Notes: generated by a model from the sequence alone, not told the origin. Positions 1 to 15,592 are shown, counted from the stretch's first letter. The stretch: DNA of 64,000 bases from Ecdyonurus torrentis (GCA_949318235.1 OX439130.1:41603540-41667539); one strand, 5' to 3'. Translations and numbers: made by a program.

Positions 1-476
1 GCATAGTTAAATATTTATAAGAACAAATGCCCTGTAGGTGCATGCATTGAATAATATTTCGATTTTTAAACGCAGTGAATTTTGCTATATTATATACCAG
101 TGATTTAACATTTTAGGCCCACGCCCAAAAAAAAAGAATAAAAAAGTTTAAGATCGCAGTTTCTAAGGTTACAATGATATCAAAATATCTCTTATTCTTG
201 ATACCGCAGATGTATGGTATTGTATGGCATAAGAAATGCCATTTCTCAAAAGAATGCAGCCAAAATGAACAAGTGACAACAATAAATCATACAAATAATG
301 AAAAAAATAAAATAAAAAATCAGGTTAATTAGACGAAATTAATGCTTGATGTTGCTGAAACTTGCGCTGATATATACGTTTGTCTGGAATGTCACTTCTT
401 TAAAAGATAAAGTGACTCTTCGTAACACATCATATTTTTTTTTGACATGGGCGGAACGTATAAGAAGTTTTAAAAT

Positions 477-528
<52 letters not shown>

Positions 529-596
529 GCTGACCTGCAAATATTTAAGCGACTGGGCATACAAGTTTTTGCCCATATGAACGAGAATTATCTCCG

Positions 597-630
<34 letters not shown>

Positions 631-3600
631 GTTGGCCTGGCTAATGTCTAGTGAACATACTAGTTTTGCCCAGGACAGGACACAAGTATTATAAAGCAAC
701 CAACGATCAAGTTTTTATTTAAAGAGCAACCACACCCCATTTGTTCATGCAGTATAAACTTCCCCTCCTTTTAAATTTTTATAGCAAAATCGACCTCACT
801 CCTCCCAATCACAATCTGAAGAAGCAATTTAAAGAATTTTATCTTATTATTTCAATACCAAAAATGAAAATAATAATAATACTAATAAAATAAATAATTA
901 CATATTGCTTGTTAACACAATACCATATTTATATAGTGTTTAAAATTCTACTTACGTATAAATTTTTATGATATTTTGAAATTTTGCATTAAAAAAACAA
1001 ACTAATTAAAGCTATATAATATATAAAAATATACCCGCATGGAGATTTACTGCCAATTTTTAAAAATTTAATTTATGCTGCATTTAAATATGTTAATAAA
1101 AATTAAAAACATGCATGTGTGTTATACGTTGATACTTTCATTTAATGTCCTATAGCTGTTTGTCCTACCTGTGCCCAAACCTTGGGTGCTAATGTGAATA
1201 TTTTGACTGACAAAAAAGCAAACGTGAAACCTAATAATTCACTATACAGCAAAGCATAATTATACGATCACAACGAATAATAATAATAAAATGAAAAGAC
1301 AAGATGCAAAATCTTGTCTCTATTATCTAAATTATTTCTACGAGGATGAAACTTTAATTATCATCTCCATTAGATGTTACAAACCAAACCTGTATATTTA
1401 TTTCACTTGACATTAAGCAATTCTCTTTGTATATCAAGTATAATATTATACAATTCAAAGTAAATTTGAATTAAATTACAATTATTATAAATACGCATAT
1501 CAAGCAGTGTCATTGTTTTGACAATTTTCTCAGTGCATTACATAGAAAGTAAAAAAGACATTACACATTTCTTCAAAGTAACAAAATCTCAAAGGAATAA
1601 AAATACAAAAAAATACACATTCAACAAATTATAATCACGTTTAGAATATTTGTATGATACATGATAAGGTGTTTTTATGTATATAAAAAAAGGCAATCAA
1701 AACCGCTTTCTATGGGGGCTATACGGCCGCGTGAAAGCTTATTATGAATACTTTTGCACCTGTGCGCTGTAAAATACTGTTCACTAATTGTAAGATGCTG
1801 TTCTCCATTGCGTTTGAGATTGTATATTCATAAAATTGAGCAGTATGAAGCAAAACTTCTTTATGCAACAGAAATGCCAATGTATAGATAGAGACGCGCA
1901 CATATTAAAACATTTCTATCTCTAATAATCTCTTTTCATAACATCTAAGATGCATTATGGAGATCAAAGTGCGGATAAATCCAACGAAAACTTCTTTTCT
2001 CCGCATACTTGAATATTTATAAGGCATAGTCCTATTTTAAGGGAACAAGTCTATACTGTCTACAGGCACTAAACGTTTAATATAAAATGCCATTAAACAG
2101 TCTGGTATCATGACTGCAGAGCTGATTTGAACCAAAATAATACTTCTGATAGAGGGTTTATGGTATATAGTTTATTGTTCGTATAAACAAGTATAAAATC
2201 ATTCAAATTGTCCTCAAGCCGTTCGACGTTTTCCATAATATAATACTAGTGGCCCTTGCATTATTATATATTTTAGTCACACTATATTAGCAGTGCAAAA
2301 ATATCAAGACCAGTCGACGAACAATTTATGGTATAGCAGCTGATGCATGGCCTTTAGTAAATTTTCTCGTAAAAGCACACAGTTCTTTTATATATAAGAA
2401 TTTTAATTAATTATAAATCTAGCTGATATACCTTATATAGAGCTTTATAATATATTATCGTAATAATATAAAACGGTCTAGTGGAACATAAGGACAATTA
2501 TATTGGTTTATTTACCTTGAAACATGATGCATGTATATGCGGCAAAAGTTTTGGGTGCCTTTTTTCGTGAGCGTGCTTGCACACCGGGACATCGAGATAA
2601 AAATTATTCGTATATACGTCGTCAGTAATTTTTGTGCAACTTTCTGCACTGTTAGTTCGCTCGCGTGTCATGCGACTCTTTCATTACTTTATATTTTCCA
2701 AAGTAAAGCAGAGCTTCATACTTCGTCCTTATTATATAGCATCTAAAAAATAATATAATCAATGTTGTCAGTTCTTTATACGTACGCCATAGTGAGAAAC
2801 AAAACAATTATCAAATATAAGAGGCTTAATAGCAAAAGACAAAATGGCTCAACCCAAAACTTATCTATCCAAGATTCCACTTATTTCTGTATGCCTGTAT
2901 CGTGTAAATTAAAAACTTATTATATACCTTGTTAATTAAAAATATAATATATTATCTTTACATCTTACATAGCAATTAAATAAATACAGAGAACCTTTTT
3001 TTGAAATCATATCTTATAAATAGTTCCAAATTAAAATGATCTGAATGTATAGGGCTAAAATCATACATTAGTAAAAGCACATATTGAAATAAATAAAAAA
3101 TATGACGTATTTTAAATTACTTTTCTATATAACACGTACGTTATTTTGCCTATATTTACTGTGATGCAACACCCAAGTTGTGACATTTCGACTGCACGCT
3201 GCTGATTTAATGTTAAGTTAAAGTTAAATGTATAGAGAAAATATTTAGATAACAAATTAGTATTGCCTTAACATGAAATTACTATAAAAATAGTCCGAAT
3301 TTCTAGAAAAATCATTGAAGAAAAACAATTTAAAGTAAACTCATTAATTTAAAAATATAGATAAAAATAATTTTAGAGCTAAAAATAAAAGTTTATCTAA
3401 TTCGAGTTATTTACCTTCCTTTCATTATAACGACTGTGGGAAACGCTTATAAATGGATTAATGAAGTATATTTCATGCTTCATCAAATAATGTATAACTT
3501 GAGTTCAGATGGATAAAATAAGAAAGTAATTAAAAAAAAGAGAGAAGTTAATTAATATACAAAACAGGAATATAGTGACAAATTTGGATAAGGAAGAAAA

Positions 3601-5510
3601 AAAAAAAAAAAAAAAAAGCGAAACAATTACCTTTTCCATTAAAACATATATACTATGAAAACGAAACTGTAATAAATCAGACATGAGAAAAATTAGCCGC
3701 GAACATTGTATAGTTAAGTGATGGGTATTTGACGTCAAGCTATAGACGTAAATACGTCATGAAGTATGGAACAATGCGGGCACCCCTTGCTTGCCCTCTG
3801 ACGTGAGTTCAGTGACCCTAATGTCTCCACCATCTGCCCCTGACACCCACACACAAACAAAACCTCCCTTTCTCTCTCTCTCTCTCTCTCTCTCTCGCAC
3901 ACACTTACTTATATCAATCACAATGCATAATATATGCAAATCAATACAAATTTAAACCCATTCTTCTTTGAGTCACTCTTCTTTACAAACCGGATCTCCT
4001 TTTTTTTTTCTTTTTTTTTTTTTTGTCTTTTGTGGTACCATGAAATTTTAAGTGACAAGTCATTTAATAGCTTACCCATGCATGGTGTTTATAAACTTTC
4101 GCAGTATACAAGCACTTTTTTAACAACAATTTTAGCAAATCATATAATTTTTGGAAGAAAAATAAAATTGAAAACTCTGGAAAGTTAAAAAACATAACAA
4201 TTAATAAGTCTAAGTTATTCACCTCCTTAAGTCAAACTTGCAAATGTATTGAAAAAATTAATTTAAAAAAAGTTCAAGCAGTTGATGATCAGAGAAGTAT
4301 AAATCTGTTCCTACAAATTTGATTGCGTATTTGTTATTCTAAAAATAAATATCTCAGTTGTTTAAATCGCATATCATTGTTCATCCATCTATCAATAAAA
4401 TTGATGTTATATTATAAATAGATTATAATGATCCACAAAATACATAAAATATATTATTAATGATTTTAATGCAGTTTAAATTTAAAATAATGAAAGCAAA
4501 AAAAAAAACAAAAAAAAAGTACGACGCTATAAATAGATTCGTGCACAATAACGCACATTCTTTTCTTTCAGTCTATGACTTCGCGGTGGTCCATGAGAGC
4601 GTGACTAAAACATCACACAGTTTTATCTTTTAGCGTTTCCTTTCTTACTTTTTTTTTTTAGCATCCATGTCTGCTGTCTACCTTTAAATCAAAAACCACG
4701 CAAAAATTTAAGAATTCCTTTTTTTCTTCTTTTTTCGTGAGAATTCTTATAATCATTATTGCGTGCTAATATTATATCAACCACAAATCTTCATTCATTA
4801 TACAGATATGCTCACCTTAGATGGATAGAAGTGTTAGATTATATTATAGAGAATAATTTTTATTGAAAATATATTTTATATACAAGGATTATCTTATAAT
4901 TTATTTTACATAATATGCAAAATCTCATGGCCATTTGTTTTTATGAGAAATGTTACCCAAAAACTCATCAAGCATGATAACAAAATTATATAATATAAAA
5001 CTAAAAGTAATATTTTTTGAAGTTAATTGAGTGTAAGAAGCGGTAAGGAATATACAATATATTGTTGATTATAAAGTACTCTCTGTATTGCAATGCATAC
5101 AGCGTGTTTTAAATGTTAGCTTACTTTTACTTGAGGTTTTTAAAGAGAAGAATGATGTAAATCTAAGTGCTTCAAAAAGATAAAATATTTAGTGAGTATT
5201 ATATTATTCTGAGAGAGAAAAATGACGATGTGTATCCGGTTTCTAACTTTTTGTCGTAGCCAAAAATCATTCACTCTAAAGACTAAAAAAAAAAAAAAAA
5301 AACTGAAGCACGTATAGAAGAAATAATCAGAAGAAATATTACTTCAAATTATTCAAGAGTAAAATTTAATGACACAGAACTATTCTTATGTATAAATCCT
5401 CTATGATGAACAGTCAAAACTGTGGATAGTTTTACCATGGTTTTACTCTCAGTTTTGATATATGCATTTACTTTGAGTACAGTCTGTAGATAAAATTGGC
5501 ATTATTTCGT
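1..5510. other. AT-rich non-coding stretch with simple repeats
   Basis: I find no supportable exon here. The stretch holds CT tracts near 482-525, 599-627 and 3870-3896, poly(A) near 3597-3617 and 5284-5301, and poly(T) near 4002-4024. Every open frame seen is short and translates low-complexity DNA. If the minus-strand ESRP-like gene continues to the left, this is part of a very long intron; otherwise it is intergenic. The sequence alone does not decide. Confidence 0.6.
482..525. repeat. (CT)n microsatellite
   Basis: A pure CT tract of about 22 units. A second tract of about 14 units follows at 599-627 after about 70 bp of ordinary sequence. Confidence 0.97.
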
Positions 5511-5514
5511 CCTT

Positions 5515-5720
5515 CACAGTGAGTGGTGTGAGTTTTGCAGACATACCTTGGCGTCTCTGTAGACGCTCACTCTCAGCCTCAACTCGGCAGTGAGCGCACT
5601 AGCGAGCGTGCTTAGTCACTGCACACACACCACATGCATTGCTTGCCTGCCCACCTTGGTCACGCTCTGGGACTCTTATAATATAGCTTAGCAATCACGC
5701 CCTCCCTTGCATTGGATGCT
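5515..5720. other. G+C-richer island with a minus-strand splice-donor-like site
   Basis: This patch is clearly richer in G+C and CpG than its surroundings. On the minus strand it ends in GCCAAG|GTATGTC, a good donor, with the last exon base at 5547. All three minus frames of the candidate exon contain stops, so if it is transcribed it would be a leader or non-coding exon. No product can be assigned. Confidence 0.25.
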
Positions 5721-6898
5721 CTTCCTTCTCTCTCACACAATCTTCACAGATTTTGATACACAGACAGAGCATCATCATCTATAATATTATGATGTACCAA
5801 AGTCATGCAGACATTTCAGCGCAACACATGACATAGTGGTAAATAAGTAAGGGAAATACACACCTGAATCCCCAAACTCTATTCCATAGTTTGACAAAGT
5901 GCAGGTTAACGGCCATGTCTATTAAAATCAATTATAAAAATTGAACCTAAAATCAATAATAGTCATTTAAAAGCGATGAAAATTAAAATTTAGAGCGCTT
6001 GAATTTAATATTTCTTTTCTTTCACTATACACTCTGAATTTCTCTACACTTCTCTCTCTCTCTCTCTCCCTAAAATTTGCTAATATTTTGCTGCTGTGAC
6101 CCTACACTCGGTTCTTTGTTTATAATGGAAACTGAAAATTAAATTATAATTTAATTCTAAACTCAACACCAAAAAAATTGTGATGCCAAGCTATTTTACA
6201 ACTAACGCACTTAATTTAAACCACATATATATTATATTGTTAAAAATATAAACAATTTAAAAATAAAGGAAAGTATAAATAACAAATCAATTCAAATAAA
6301 AAAAATTGTGCTCCAATGCCCACAAAAATTCTCATACCAAAAATAATTCAAAGGAGTTATATTTATTAAACCAAAATAATAATAATACAATAAAAATACT
6401 TTTATTTATAGGATTTTTCTCATAAGAAATTCCACCTGAAATTATATAAATTTCAATAATAGAATAACCTTAAATTCAGATCAAAAAAAATAATATCACA
6501 ATGAAATTCATATAAGAGGTGTCAGTATGAAATTAATCATCATTATTTAAGGTTGCTCATGATTACACTGAGAAAATAAACTGGAATACAATTCAATTAC
6601 TTTTAATTTTTATTTGTTTTATCCCACTCTTTTACCAATCAACATAATTTATAAATAACGTTTGTGGATAATTGTTTATTTTTATACTTTCGTTTACAAC
6701 AACAAAAAGATGCTTCATATTTAAATTAAGTGCACTTGATTAACAGAGTAAAAATTTTCAGTGTAAACTAATTAAAATTTAAAACTCAAAATATAATAAA
6801 TTAATTAAAAATGTTTAGATGGCTACGATAGTAAAATAATTTTATGGCAATAATAATATCATTAAAGACATTTAATTCTTTATCTTTATAGTCGTCGG

Positions 6899-6934
<36 letters not shown>

Positions 6935-7860
6935 AAAAGGAAAAGACAAAAATGAAGGGGGAAATTATGGTGTGTTTTCCGGTAATTTTTGTGTTCGCCT
7001 GGGCATAGACGCCAAGCACCCGAGCTTGGAGCTAAGGGTGCCAATGTCCTTGCATGCTACAGTATACAACTGTATGTACTGTTTAATATAAGATACCGTC
7101 GCAGTACAATAATAAGATCCGGCTCAAAGCATACCTGTTGCTCGCGACATTTCTACGTAAGCAAAGTACATATGTATGCACCGTGAATGCATAAGTGTTA
7201 TCACTAAAATACCGTTTTCTTGGAGATCTTTTGATTTCACCGCAAACAAGAAACTCAAATGTTATAAGAAAATAAATAAATACTTAACTTATAAAATGCC
7301 CATATCAGAAATGGGCGTAACCAGCTCAAATTTATATTATATATAATATTAACATTTTTTGCTGGTGCGTATATAGGATTATTATTACTATACTTATATT
7401 TTATTTTATTATTGTAAGAAAACGACTAAAATAAGTATAATGCCAAAAGAGGAGGAATTTCCAAGTTTTTGACATAACATTTTTATATGGGTGCGAGTGT
7501 TATGATACAGAATACAAATAAATCTGCAATCCTCTCGTTACTCTGTATTCCAAACACATTCACAAAGAGGGAAAGAAGATAAAACAAAGAACGTTGCTTT
7601 TTTTGGGTGTTTATTGTTATTGATGATGATGATATATGGAAATATTTCTGAAGGCATGAAATTATCTCCACACATATAGTTTATTATAATATATTACAAA
7701 TTTATATTACTGAAAAACTGTGTACGAAAATTAATATCTGAGCAGAAAAAAAGGAGAACAAAATCGCACATGTATGAGCTAATGACGTCATATGGAGATA
7801 AAATGAAAACATTTTAGCACCAAGTAGTTTTCGGTACTCTTTCTTCACATCACGTCTGAG

Positions 7861-7891
<31 letters not shown>

Positions 7892-8699
7892 GGAAAAGAT
7901 GCGATGGGAAAAAGACAGACAACTTCACAGGTAGATTAACCATCATCGGAGCATTGACCCCCCTTTCTCTCTCTCTCTCTTTCTCTCTCAATTCACTTAG
8001 TGAGCTTGTTAGAAGCAACACATATGCTAAAACTTCAAAAGATGCGAGTTATACAAATTGAAACTTAAATTGATAAAAACACAAGTACGAAAATAATAAT
8101 AATAATAAAACGATGAAAATTTAATTAAAGCATACGATAAAAATCAAATGCTATTTTTTTTTTTTGTAATAAAATAATCGTTTATAATTAAATTTTAAGG
8201 TTACTTTTAGTTTACTATCCATAATCATGTATAATTAATGACAAAAAAAAATTATACATGTAGCATTAGTTCAGGTTTTAAATTTTTACTTCAAAACCGT
8301 GATTACCTAAAATTCCTATTAATCATTAATTGTGGTGCCATTTTTTACAAACATTTTGGTCCCCTTTGCACAATCTTTAGATGCTACGTGTGACTGTGCA
8401 CAAAAATATTTAAAAATCTAGCTACATATATTGTATCATATTACTTTCATGTAATTTTTTAAAATAAATTTTAAATGCCATTATATTATTTCAATTTTTA
8501 AAATTGTATTCAGTTGATTCAAGGCCTGCATGAGTTTAGGTACAGTATCTTGTAAATAAGGGAGGAAAGTCCTGATTCTATAAAACCTTAGCAAAAAATA
8601 TTCTGCATTTTCTATCACGAAAAAAAAAATGCATGACAAGAAAGTTGTGTTTATACTTCGAAGTTTTTTGGGACTTAATTTATATGTATGTGTGTAAAA
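5721..8699. other. AT-rich non-coding stretch
   Basis: No exon is supportable. It contains a poly(A) tract of about 33 bases (6900-6932), another near 7867-7891, and an imperfect CT tract near 7962-7990. A short hairpin lies near 7015-7041 (GCACCC pairing with GGGTGC around AGCT repeats). One TGACGTCA octamer is at 7783-7790. Confidence 0.6.
6900..6932. repeat. poly(A) tract, about 33 bases
   Basis: A long uninterrupted homopolymer A run on the plus strand, followed by GGAAAAGG. Confidence 0.95.
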
Positions 8700-9145
8700 A
8701 AGTTGGCGGTGCTCCCGAGTTTTGGTTAAAAGGGAAGGAGGCGAGGCAGTCGGTGCGGCTCTTGAGTGAGCTGCAAGTGGCCCCGAGGCGCCGCATTCCT
8801 GCGTCCATTTACCTTCCTCCACTTGGAGAGCGGCTATCGAGTGAACATGGCTAGCTAAGCCAAAGCTAAGCTAAAGCTACCTCCTACTTGTGTACTGCCT
8901 GCTCTCTCCCTCCGGAACATGGCCGCCACCACACCAGGTAGCTCAATACTCAGGAGAGGAGGCGTACCATCTCGCCCTGGTACCATCGATATCAAAGTCA
9001 AATACAATCAAGTACCGCAACAATAAAATATTCCACAGGTAAAATCAATTTAATTGAAGATACCGAATTTGGTCACTCGTTGTGTTGAAGAAAGAGACCC
9101 AATTTTACCTATAAATAAAGAAGGGTAAGAATCTTACCTCGGCAA
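8700..9145. other. G+C-richer island; possible promoter or alternative first exon
   Basis: The patch is G+C- and CpG-richer than the flanks. On the plus strand, ATGGCCGCC at 8919 in a good initiation context is followed after six codons by a donor-like ACCAG|GTAGCT (last exon base 8937). On the minus strand there are donor-like GGAAG|GTAAAT near 8811 and GCCGAG|GTAAGA near 9137. AACATGGCCGCC also resembles a YY1-type initiator motif. The signals point both ways and no protein homology is visible, so this stays a candidate only. Confidence 0.25.
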
Positions 9146-9341
9146 TCTAGTTTCAAAATAGACACTTCAATTTGTTGTTTATTTACAGTAATTCTAAAAT
9201 TACTTTGCTTTTACCCATAGCTACAGGCTAGAAAATAAAGTTTAGTACCAAAAATTATTGCAAAACAAAATAACAATATTAATATATAATATGTAATAAT
9301 AATATTATTTGCAAAACATTTATTTTATAAAAATAGTCTCA

Positions 9342-9372
<31 letters not shown>

Positions 9373-9960
9373 TTTTTTTACGTCGTAGAAGTAAAGATTT
9401 GTTCAAATTACACACATTAATATTTTGTGTGCAATAAGTAGAAGGTGTGTTCGGAAGAAAACCGCAAAGTGGCTGAATGAGCGCCGGACGCACCTACATT
9501 TTCCACCAACTTTGTTTGCCTGCAGCCTCAGGTTGACTTGAATCTGACGAGCCAATCACGGTGTACAGTCTCAAAGTCTATGGTCTCAAACATTTGATAC
9601 GCGCGGGGGCACTCAATAAACCAAGAAAAATTCCAAAATATTTACCACATCACAAACAGGTGCCAAAAGCTATAACAGTCACTTTGAACTGAAGTATACA
9701 CAGGGAATTTTAATGAATGTCATGCTCAAAAACTCCTATCTTTGCATGCATTGAAATCTTCCAGCAAACACATTTTTTTTTAAATTTATACATTCTATAT
9801 TTTTGAACAAGAGAATCGTTCTGATTTCTGCAAATTACCTCAGTTAATTAAATTTCATATTATTATACAAAATAATCTACAAAATTTGCCTGTTTTTAAT
9901 TATAACATACAGTACGTTGACATATGTCTAATTATCAAAATCAAAACTCTTAAAATTAAT

Positions 9961-9967
9961 CATATAT

Positions 9968-10036
<69 letters not shown>
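9961..10036. repeat. (AT)n microsatellite
   Basis: An almost pure alternating AT tract with a few interruptions at its left edge. Confidence 0.95.
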
Positions 10037-10040
<4 letters not shown>

Positions 10041-10716
10041 GTTTCTTTTTCCCCGTGTACATTTGCTATAAAATTAACTTGATTATAGCTGTTAAAATGA
10101 TAAATTTGTTGAGAGAAAACCAAATACAACATTTTTTTTAACAAATTACGTATTATAACATCTATACAGACTAATATATAAATTAATATAATTATTTTTA
10201 ATAATATAACCTGGTGATGTATTTCATTAATAAAACACAATTCTTTCATATAATATATGAACACAACACACACACGAGTATAGGAGTATAGGAACGTATA
10301 GTATGCGTAGAGGACGGGTGGAGTCATCTATTTAGAATGAAAGTGAGGAGATATGAGTGAATGGTTAGCAACTATCTTTTGTTTTTATTTCATTCAATAT
10401 ATTTCCCACTCTACCAACTCATAAAGTAATTTACTTAATTTACAACATTTTATATAATCTTCTATCAAAATTTTGTAAACTACACTTGCCAAGAAATAAA
10501 TTTCCTTCCTTAAAAGATTTTCAAAATGTACACTAAAACATAAACTAGAGCAATTAGTAATTTTTTTTTTTTTTTTTTTTGAGCATACAAGAAAAATAAT
10601 GTAACAATTTTTCACTGCATAAAGGATAATTTGTCAAAAGATATAATCAGTAAAGAAATTATACAGTACGCTATTGTAATTACATACATTTTACTCTCAC
10701 AGATAATTATCGACGC

Positions 10717-10816
<100 letters not shown>

Positions 10817-12326
10817 AATATTTTATGATGAAAGAAAAAATATTACATTGATTATTTTTCCATGCTGACATAACATTTGCATTTATTATAATATTTGAGA
10901 TATGTATATATTTATTTATGTATATAGTCAGTTTTTTTTTTTACAACATTAGAAACGCCTTGTGTGTTGACTTTTAAATTGTCATCATGAACGGAATATA
11001 ATAACATATATATGTGTAAAAAAGTGGTTAGTAGCTGTGATTATGCAATTCACTCTGTATGCAGTAATCTTGCAGACATATTACGTAAAAGTTAAAAATG
11101 ACGATGCATCTTTTTTTTTTTTTTGTACGTATTTCTGATCATTTTATTATTATTATTTATATATAAATATATAATAACTCGAAGGACTTTTGTCGGCTCA
11201 ATTATACTGTACACTATATACGCCCCTCTCATATACACATATAACCACATAATACATGTACAAAAAAAAAAAAAAAAAAATGCACTCTGTTCTGAGAAAA
11301 TAAATATGTGGAGGCTACCTACTTTACTATTTATGCATCTAGCATTGCTGTATTTCAAATACCTGCATTTTTTTTTAATGCGTTTATAGTAGTTATTGTT
11401 TTCTAGTTAGATCATGCCTTATGTCATTATATATCAGAATATATTAATGTAGTGGTCATATAAAAGTAATTTGTTTTTTAAGCAAGCTGATTCACCCATG
11501 AATTTATCATGAACAATACAGTACATATATTTAAACTATATTATAAAACATTAATGTAATGATTAATGAATAAATACTTCTCTGAAATAATATAAAAATT
11601 AAAACAATGTATTAGATTTATAATCTTACAAAAATAAAACAATTCTTCTTTGGACTAATGCCAAATTCACTTGCATTTTATTAATGTTATTTTATTTTTT
11701 TAACGCAGTATGTAATTCGTTTATAACATCAGTTTTTTTTTTTTATCTTTCTACTATACTCTTCTTTTCCTTGAATTAATTTTCATATCATGACCATTAT
11801 ATTATTATTATTATTATTGTTTTCGCTTGTGTAACAAACAACACTTATACTTATATATATGTGAAGATGTCTCTTAGTGAGTTTCAGAATTAATGAAATA
11901 AAAAACAGTCACCGTGCATGACTCCCATTTTAAACATAATAATATAACGCAACCATATACGTCTGTTAATACAAATCAGGCGTTATGCAACAATCATTAT
12001 TATTTTATTAAAAACCACAATTTAATCATACATATGATGAAATAATGCATCTTTTTTTTTTTAGTGTTTTTACCTTGAAATGTCCCGTATGAATGACGAT
12101 TAAAAATACACACATGTGTGGGTATTTCATGCTCTCTTAAATTTAGTAATTTGTGCAAAAAGAAAAATGTTATATAACTATAATACAAACAAAAAAATCA
12201 AATCTGTTGTTTTTATTTATAATCAATATGATACAGTATTGTATTGGTTAATTTTGCTTAAAATTTACCTTACGGCTCTGAATTCCTGGGAGAAAAAAAA
12301 ATCACTAAAACTTCTATTGTTCTCAA

Positions 12327-12327
<1 letters not shown>

Positions 12328-12417
<90 letters not shown>
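12328..12417. repeat. (AT)45 microsatellite
   Basis: A pure alternating AT tract of about 90 bp; it is self-complementary and could extrude a cruciform. Confidence 0.97.
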
Positions 12418-12422
<5 letters not shown>

Positions 12423-15400
12423 CTTAAAACAATGTTGCGATAACGCGAATGCAATGAAAAGGTATGAGGTTCCAACAGCTGACGATGTCAAAAAATCAAA
12501 GCATAATTTATGATTGTGGATCTTGAAATCGCACGCACCTGTCAGTCGTGAAATCATGATATCGTGCGAGTCTTTTAATTTGAGTTATGATCCAAACAAA
12601 GTCTTTTGTTAAACCAATGATTTATCAAATTTAAACGAAGTTTTTTTGTCTTTATATAAATTATTGAAAACTATTTATTGCCGGTAAGTTATTTGATACC
12701 AAAATAGCTGAATTCCATTATGTTTCCTATATTATAATAAATTCTATAGCGCACCATATATGACAGAAGAAGAACTTTGCATTATGATATTTCTATTCCT
12801 AAAATATACTTATTGCATATAATAGTGCACATCAGAACATTGACTAAAAAATAAAAAACAAAGATTTGAAAGCATCTGAATATAACATAATGAGACTATT
12901 ACATATAGGAACTTTAACAAAAAATAATAGTAATAAAAAATATGGACTCTCAATAACACATAATCTTGTCATTGTCACGGGGAGTTGTCACGAATCACGC
13001 TCGTTTTTTTTTTTTTTTTTTTTTCTTCCCCATTATATATTATTTCTTTCTTTTTTTTTTGGCAGCATGTTACAGAATAGCGTGGCAAAAAAAAAAATTA
13101 AATGCATGAGAGCACACCGTGAAGAGAACATACATAATACATATGAGAGAGATAGAGATAGAGACCGCGGTGGTACTATACGGAGAACATGCATGCATTG
13201 CGGCGAACGACCCCAGACTGTGCCAGGGTCATTACATAGGAGTTACTATTATACATAATACTGCTGCTGGCATCAACTAACCTGTCAAACACATACCACA
13301 TGCAAACTACAAAAAACTAAACCGTCTTATAGATACATTATGCAGCTGCAAGTGCACTATAATGCAACCTTACCTCCTCCTATATTATATAGGTCGTTAT
13401 AAACCCATAAGTATTCTCATAGAGTAATATAATAATAGATTCACGATATCATAATAATAAAAAAATACAATAATATATTACATAAGTTTAATTAATATTT
13501 GTATTCTTATCATTTCTTTATTATTATTTTTAATTAATACTTATTTGTATTTGAAATAAATCAAATATATTATTAATTTAAAGATAATTACAATAAGATA
13601 ACGTATATATATATAATAATTAAATATATATAAAAATAGATTATTAACCTTTACTTTATGGAACACCTACTTATATAATGCATTAATCTAAACAAAAATA
13701 AATGTACTAGTGAAAAATTATTATTTTAACGTACTACTCTAATAAGGAAAAAAAGGGGAGTTAAAAATTACGTTTAGAACGTGGACTATAACTTAAAATC
13801 TTCGAAGGTGAAACTTTGTTCGCGGAGAGAGAAAAGAAGAAAAAAAATGTTGCAAACTTGTTTTACATTACGACTACTTCGTACAAAAAAGATTAATTGC
13901 ACACATTATTATTATAATCATATTTCAACTCGCATATATACGAACTTTTTTTCCCCCTTTATATTATGCTGGTGGGGTATATATAAGATTAATCAAGCGT
14001 TTCAATTTTATTGTTAATATTAAGTATTGTTGTATTTTGACGTTGAATATTTTGGGCTGCACGATTTTTTTTTTTTTTTTTTTTTTTTTTTTGTATGTCG
14101 AATGTCAATTAAAAAAAATATTTATATAAAAACTAACTTTCCTCCATTCAGACTAAAAAAATATACATTGCTTTTAATGTTTCTGTAAATTAGTGCACAT
14201 TGCACTATAAAAAAATTGAAGCACGATTCAAAAATTAAAAAAATAACAATAACAATAAAAATAAAAACATTAAAAAAAGCACTAAAAATAACACTATGTC
14301 AATAACGCATGACTTTTATAAAGTAACCGATCCATTTCTTTACGTATTATGCCAGCAGTTTATGATTATGCAGTATCCCGATACGCTCATATACAGTATA
14401 GTTGAATTAAAAAAAAATGTTGCGTAAAAATTGGAATTTTCATTACCTTTTTGCACTAAAATATTTTTAAAACCCTCTCTTAAAAAAACTTGCTTTTATT
14501 CATTCTATTTTTCATTTCTATTGTTCAAATTTTGTGTTGTATTTTTATTTAAAAAATCACATAAAAAACTTTTTATTGTGTTTTATATACTTAGTATATA
14601 TAAAAACATTTTTGTAACGTCTGTTATTAGTTACATAGCCTTGACCTATCACAAGATATAATAAGTTAAGATGACGAATTTAATTATTTATAATATTTAT
14701 TTTAGAAAATAAAATAGACTAACATAGAGAAAGGTTAACTGAGGCACGCCTACTTTCAGGAAAAATGCTGTCATCCTAAAAGTGAAATATCTTCTGCTTT
14801 TTTTTTTTTTTTTTTTTTTGTTACGTTTGAATAAAATAAAACAATGTTAATATTAATCATAAATAAAAGGGTAAAAAGGTAATTTATTAAATACGCACTT
14901 TATTAATTTGATAAAAAAATTTAATCATAAAAAGAAGTTCATCAATCTAAAAATATGTAGAAAATGTAATCGTACACGCATATTATAAATTTTATATTAA
15001 AATTATGTAAGTGCAATAAATATATAAAATATTATTTTTCACATACATTATGTTTAATTTTATTGTTAAATATGAGGGAAGAAAATTTTTCATAATATTT
15101 ATATTGAAGTATCATAAAAAGTACACGAAAAGCAATATAATAATATGTTGAGAGAAAAGAAAAAAAAAATCCAACATTTTTATCGTAAAGAATTTATAAT
15201 TACTTTATGAATGTAGGTTGCCACAATATATGATGTGTATAACTAATGTGAATGCATGAAAAAACCTTCTATAAGTACTGCCAAAGATTAAAACTAGAGA
15301 TGCAACTTATACATAATATAACCTATACAAGAAGTGCATAATAAAATGCACTTAAATACATCATAAAAAATATTAAAAGATTATAAAGAAAGAAACCAGT

Positions 15401-15510
15401 AAGGAAAATCCTTGCAGTACAACAAGTGAAGGTCGATTTTTTTTTTTTTTTTTTTTTTTTACCTTCTTCTTTGCAACAATATATTATATTTATAATATGT
15501 ATGTATTGTA

Positions 15511-15512
15511 TG

Positions 15513-15592
<80 letters not shown>

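Noticed and set aside
339..699. Open frames rich in Arg-Glu or Leu-Ser
   Set aside because: They are translations of the two CT/GA tracts and have no coding character outside them.
1170..1215. Possible 38-bp minus-strand exon with a good acceptor and donor
   Set aside because: It would have to join the ESRP-like exon in phase 0, where it has an in-frame stop; no family motif is visible.
9137..9194. Possible minus-strand mini-exon ending at a strong donor
   Set aside because: One frame is open for 18 codons, but the peptide matches nothing in the ESRP family and AT-rich DNA yields such pairs by chance.
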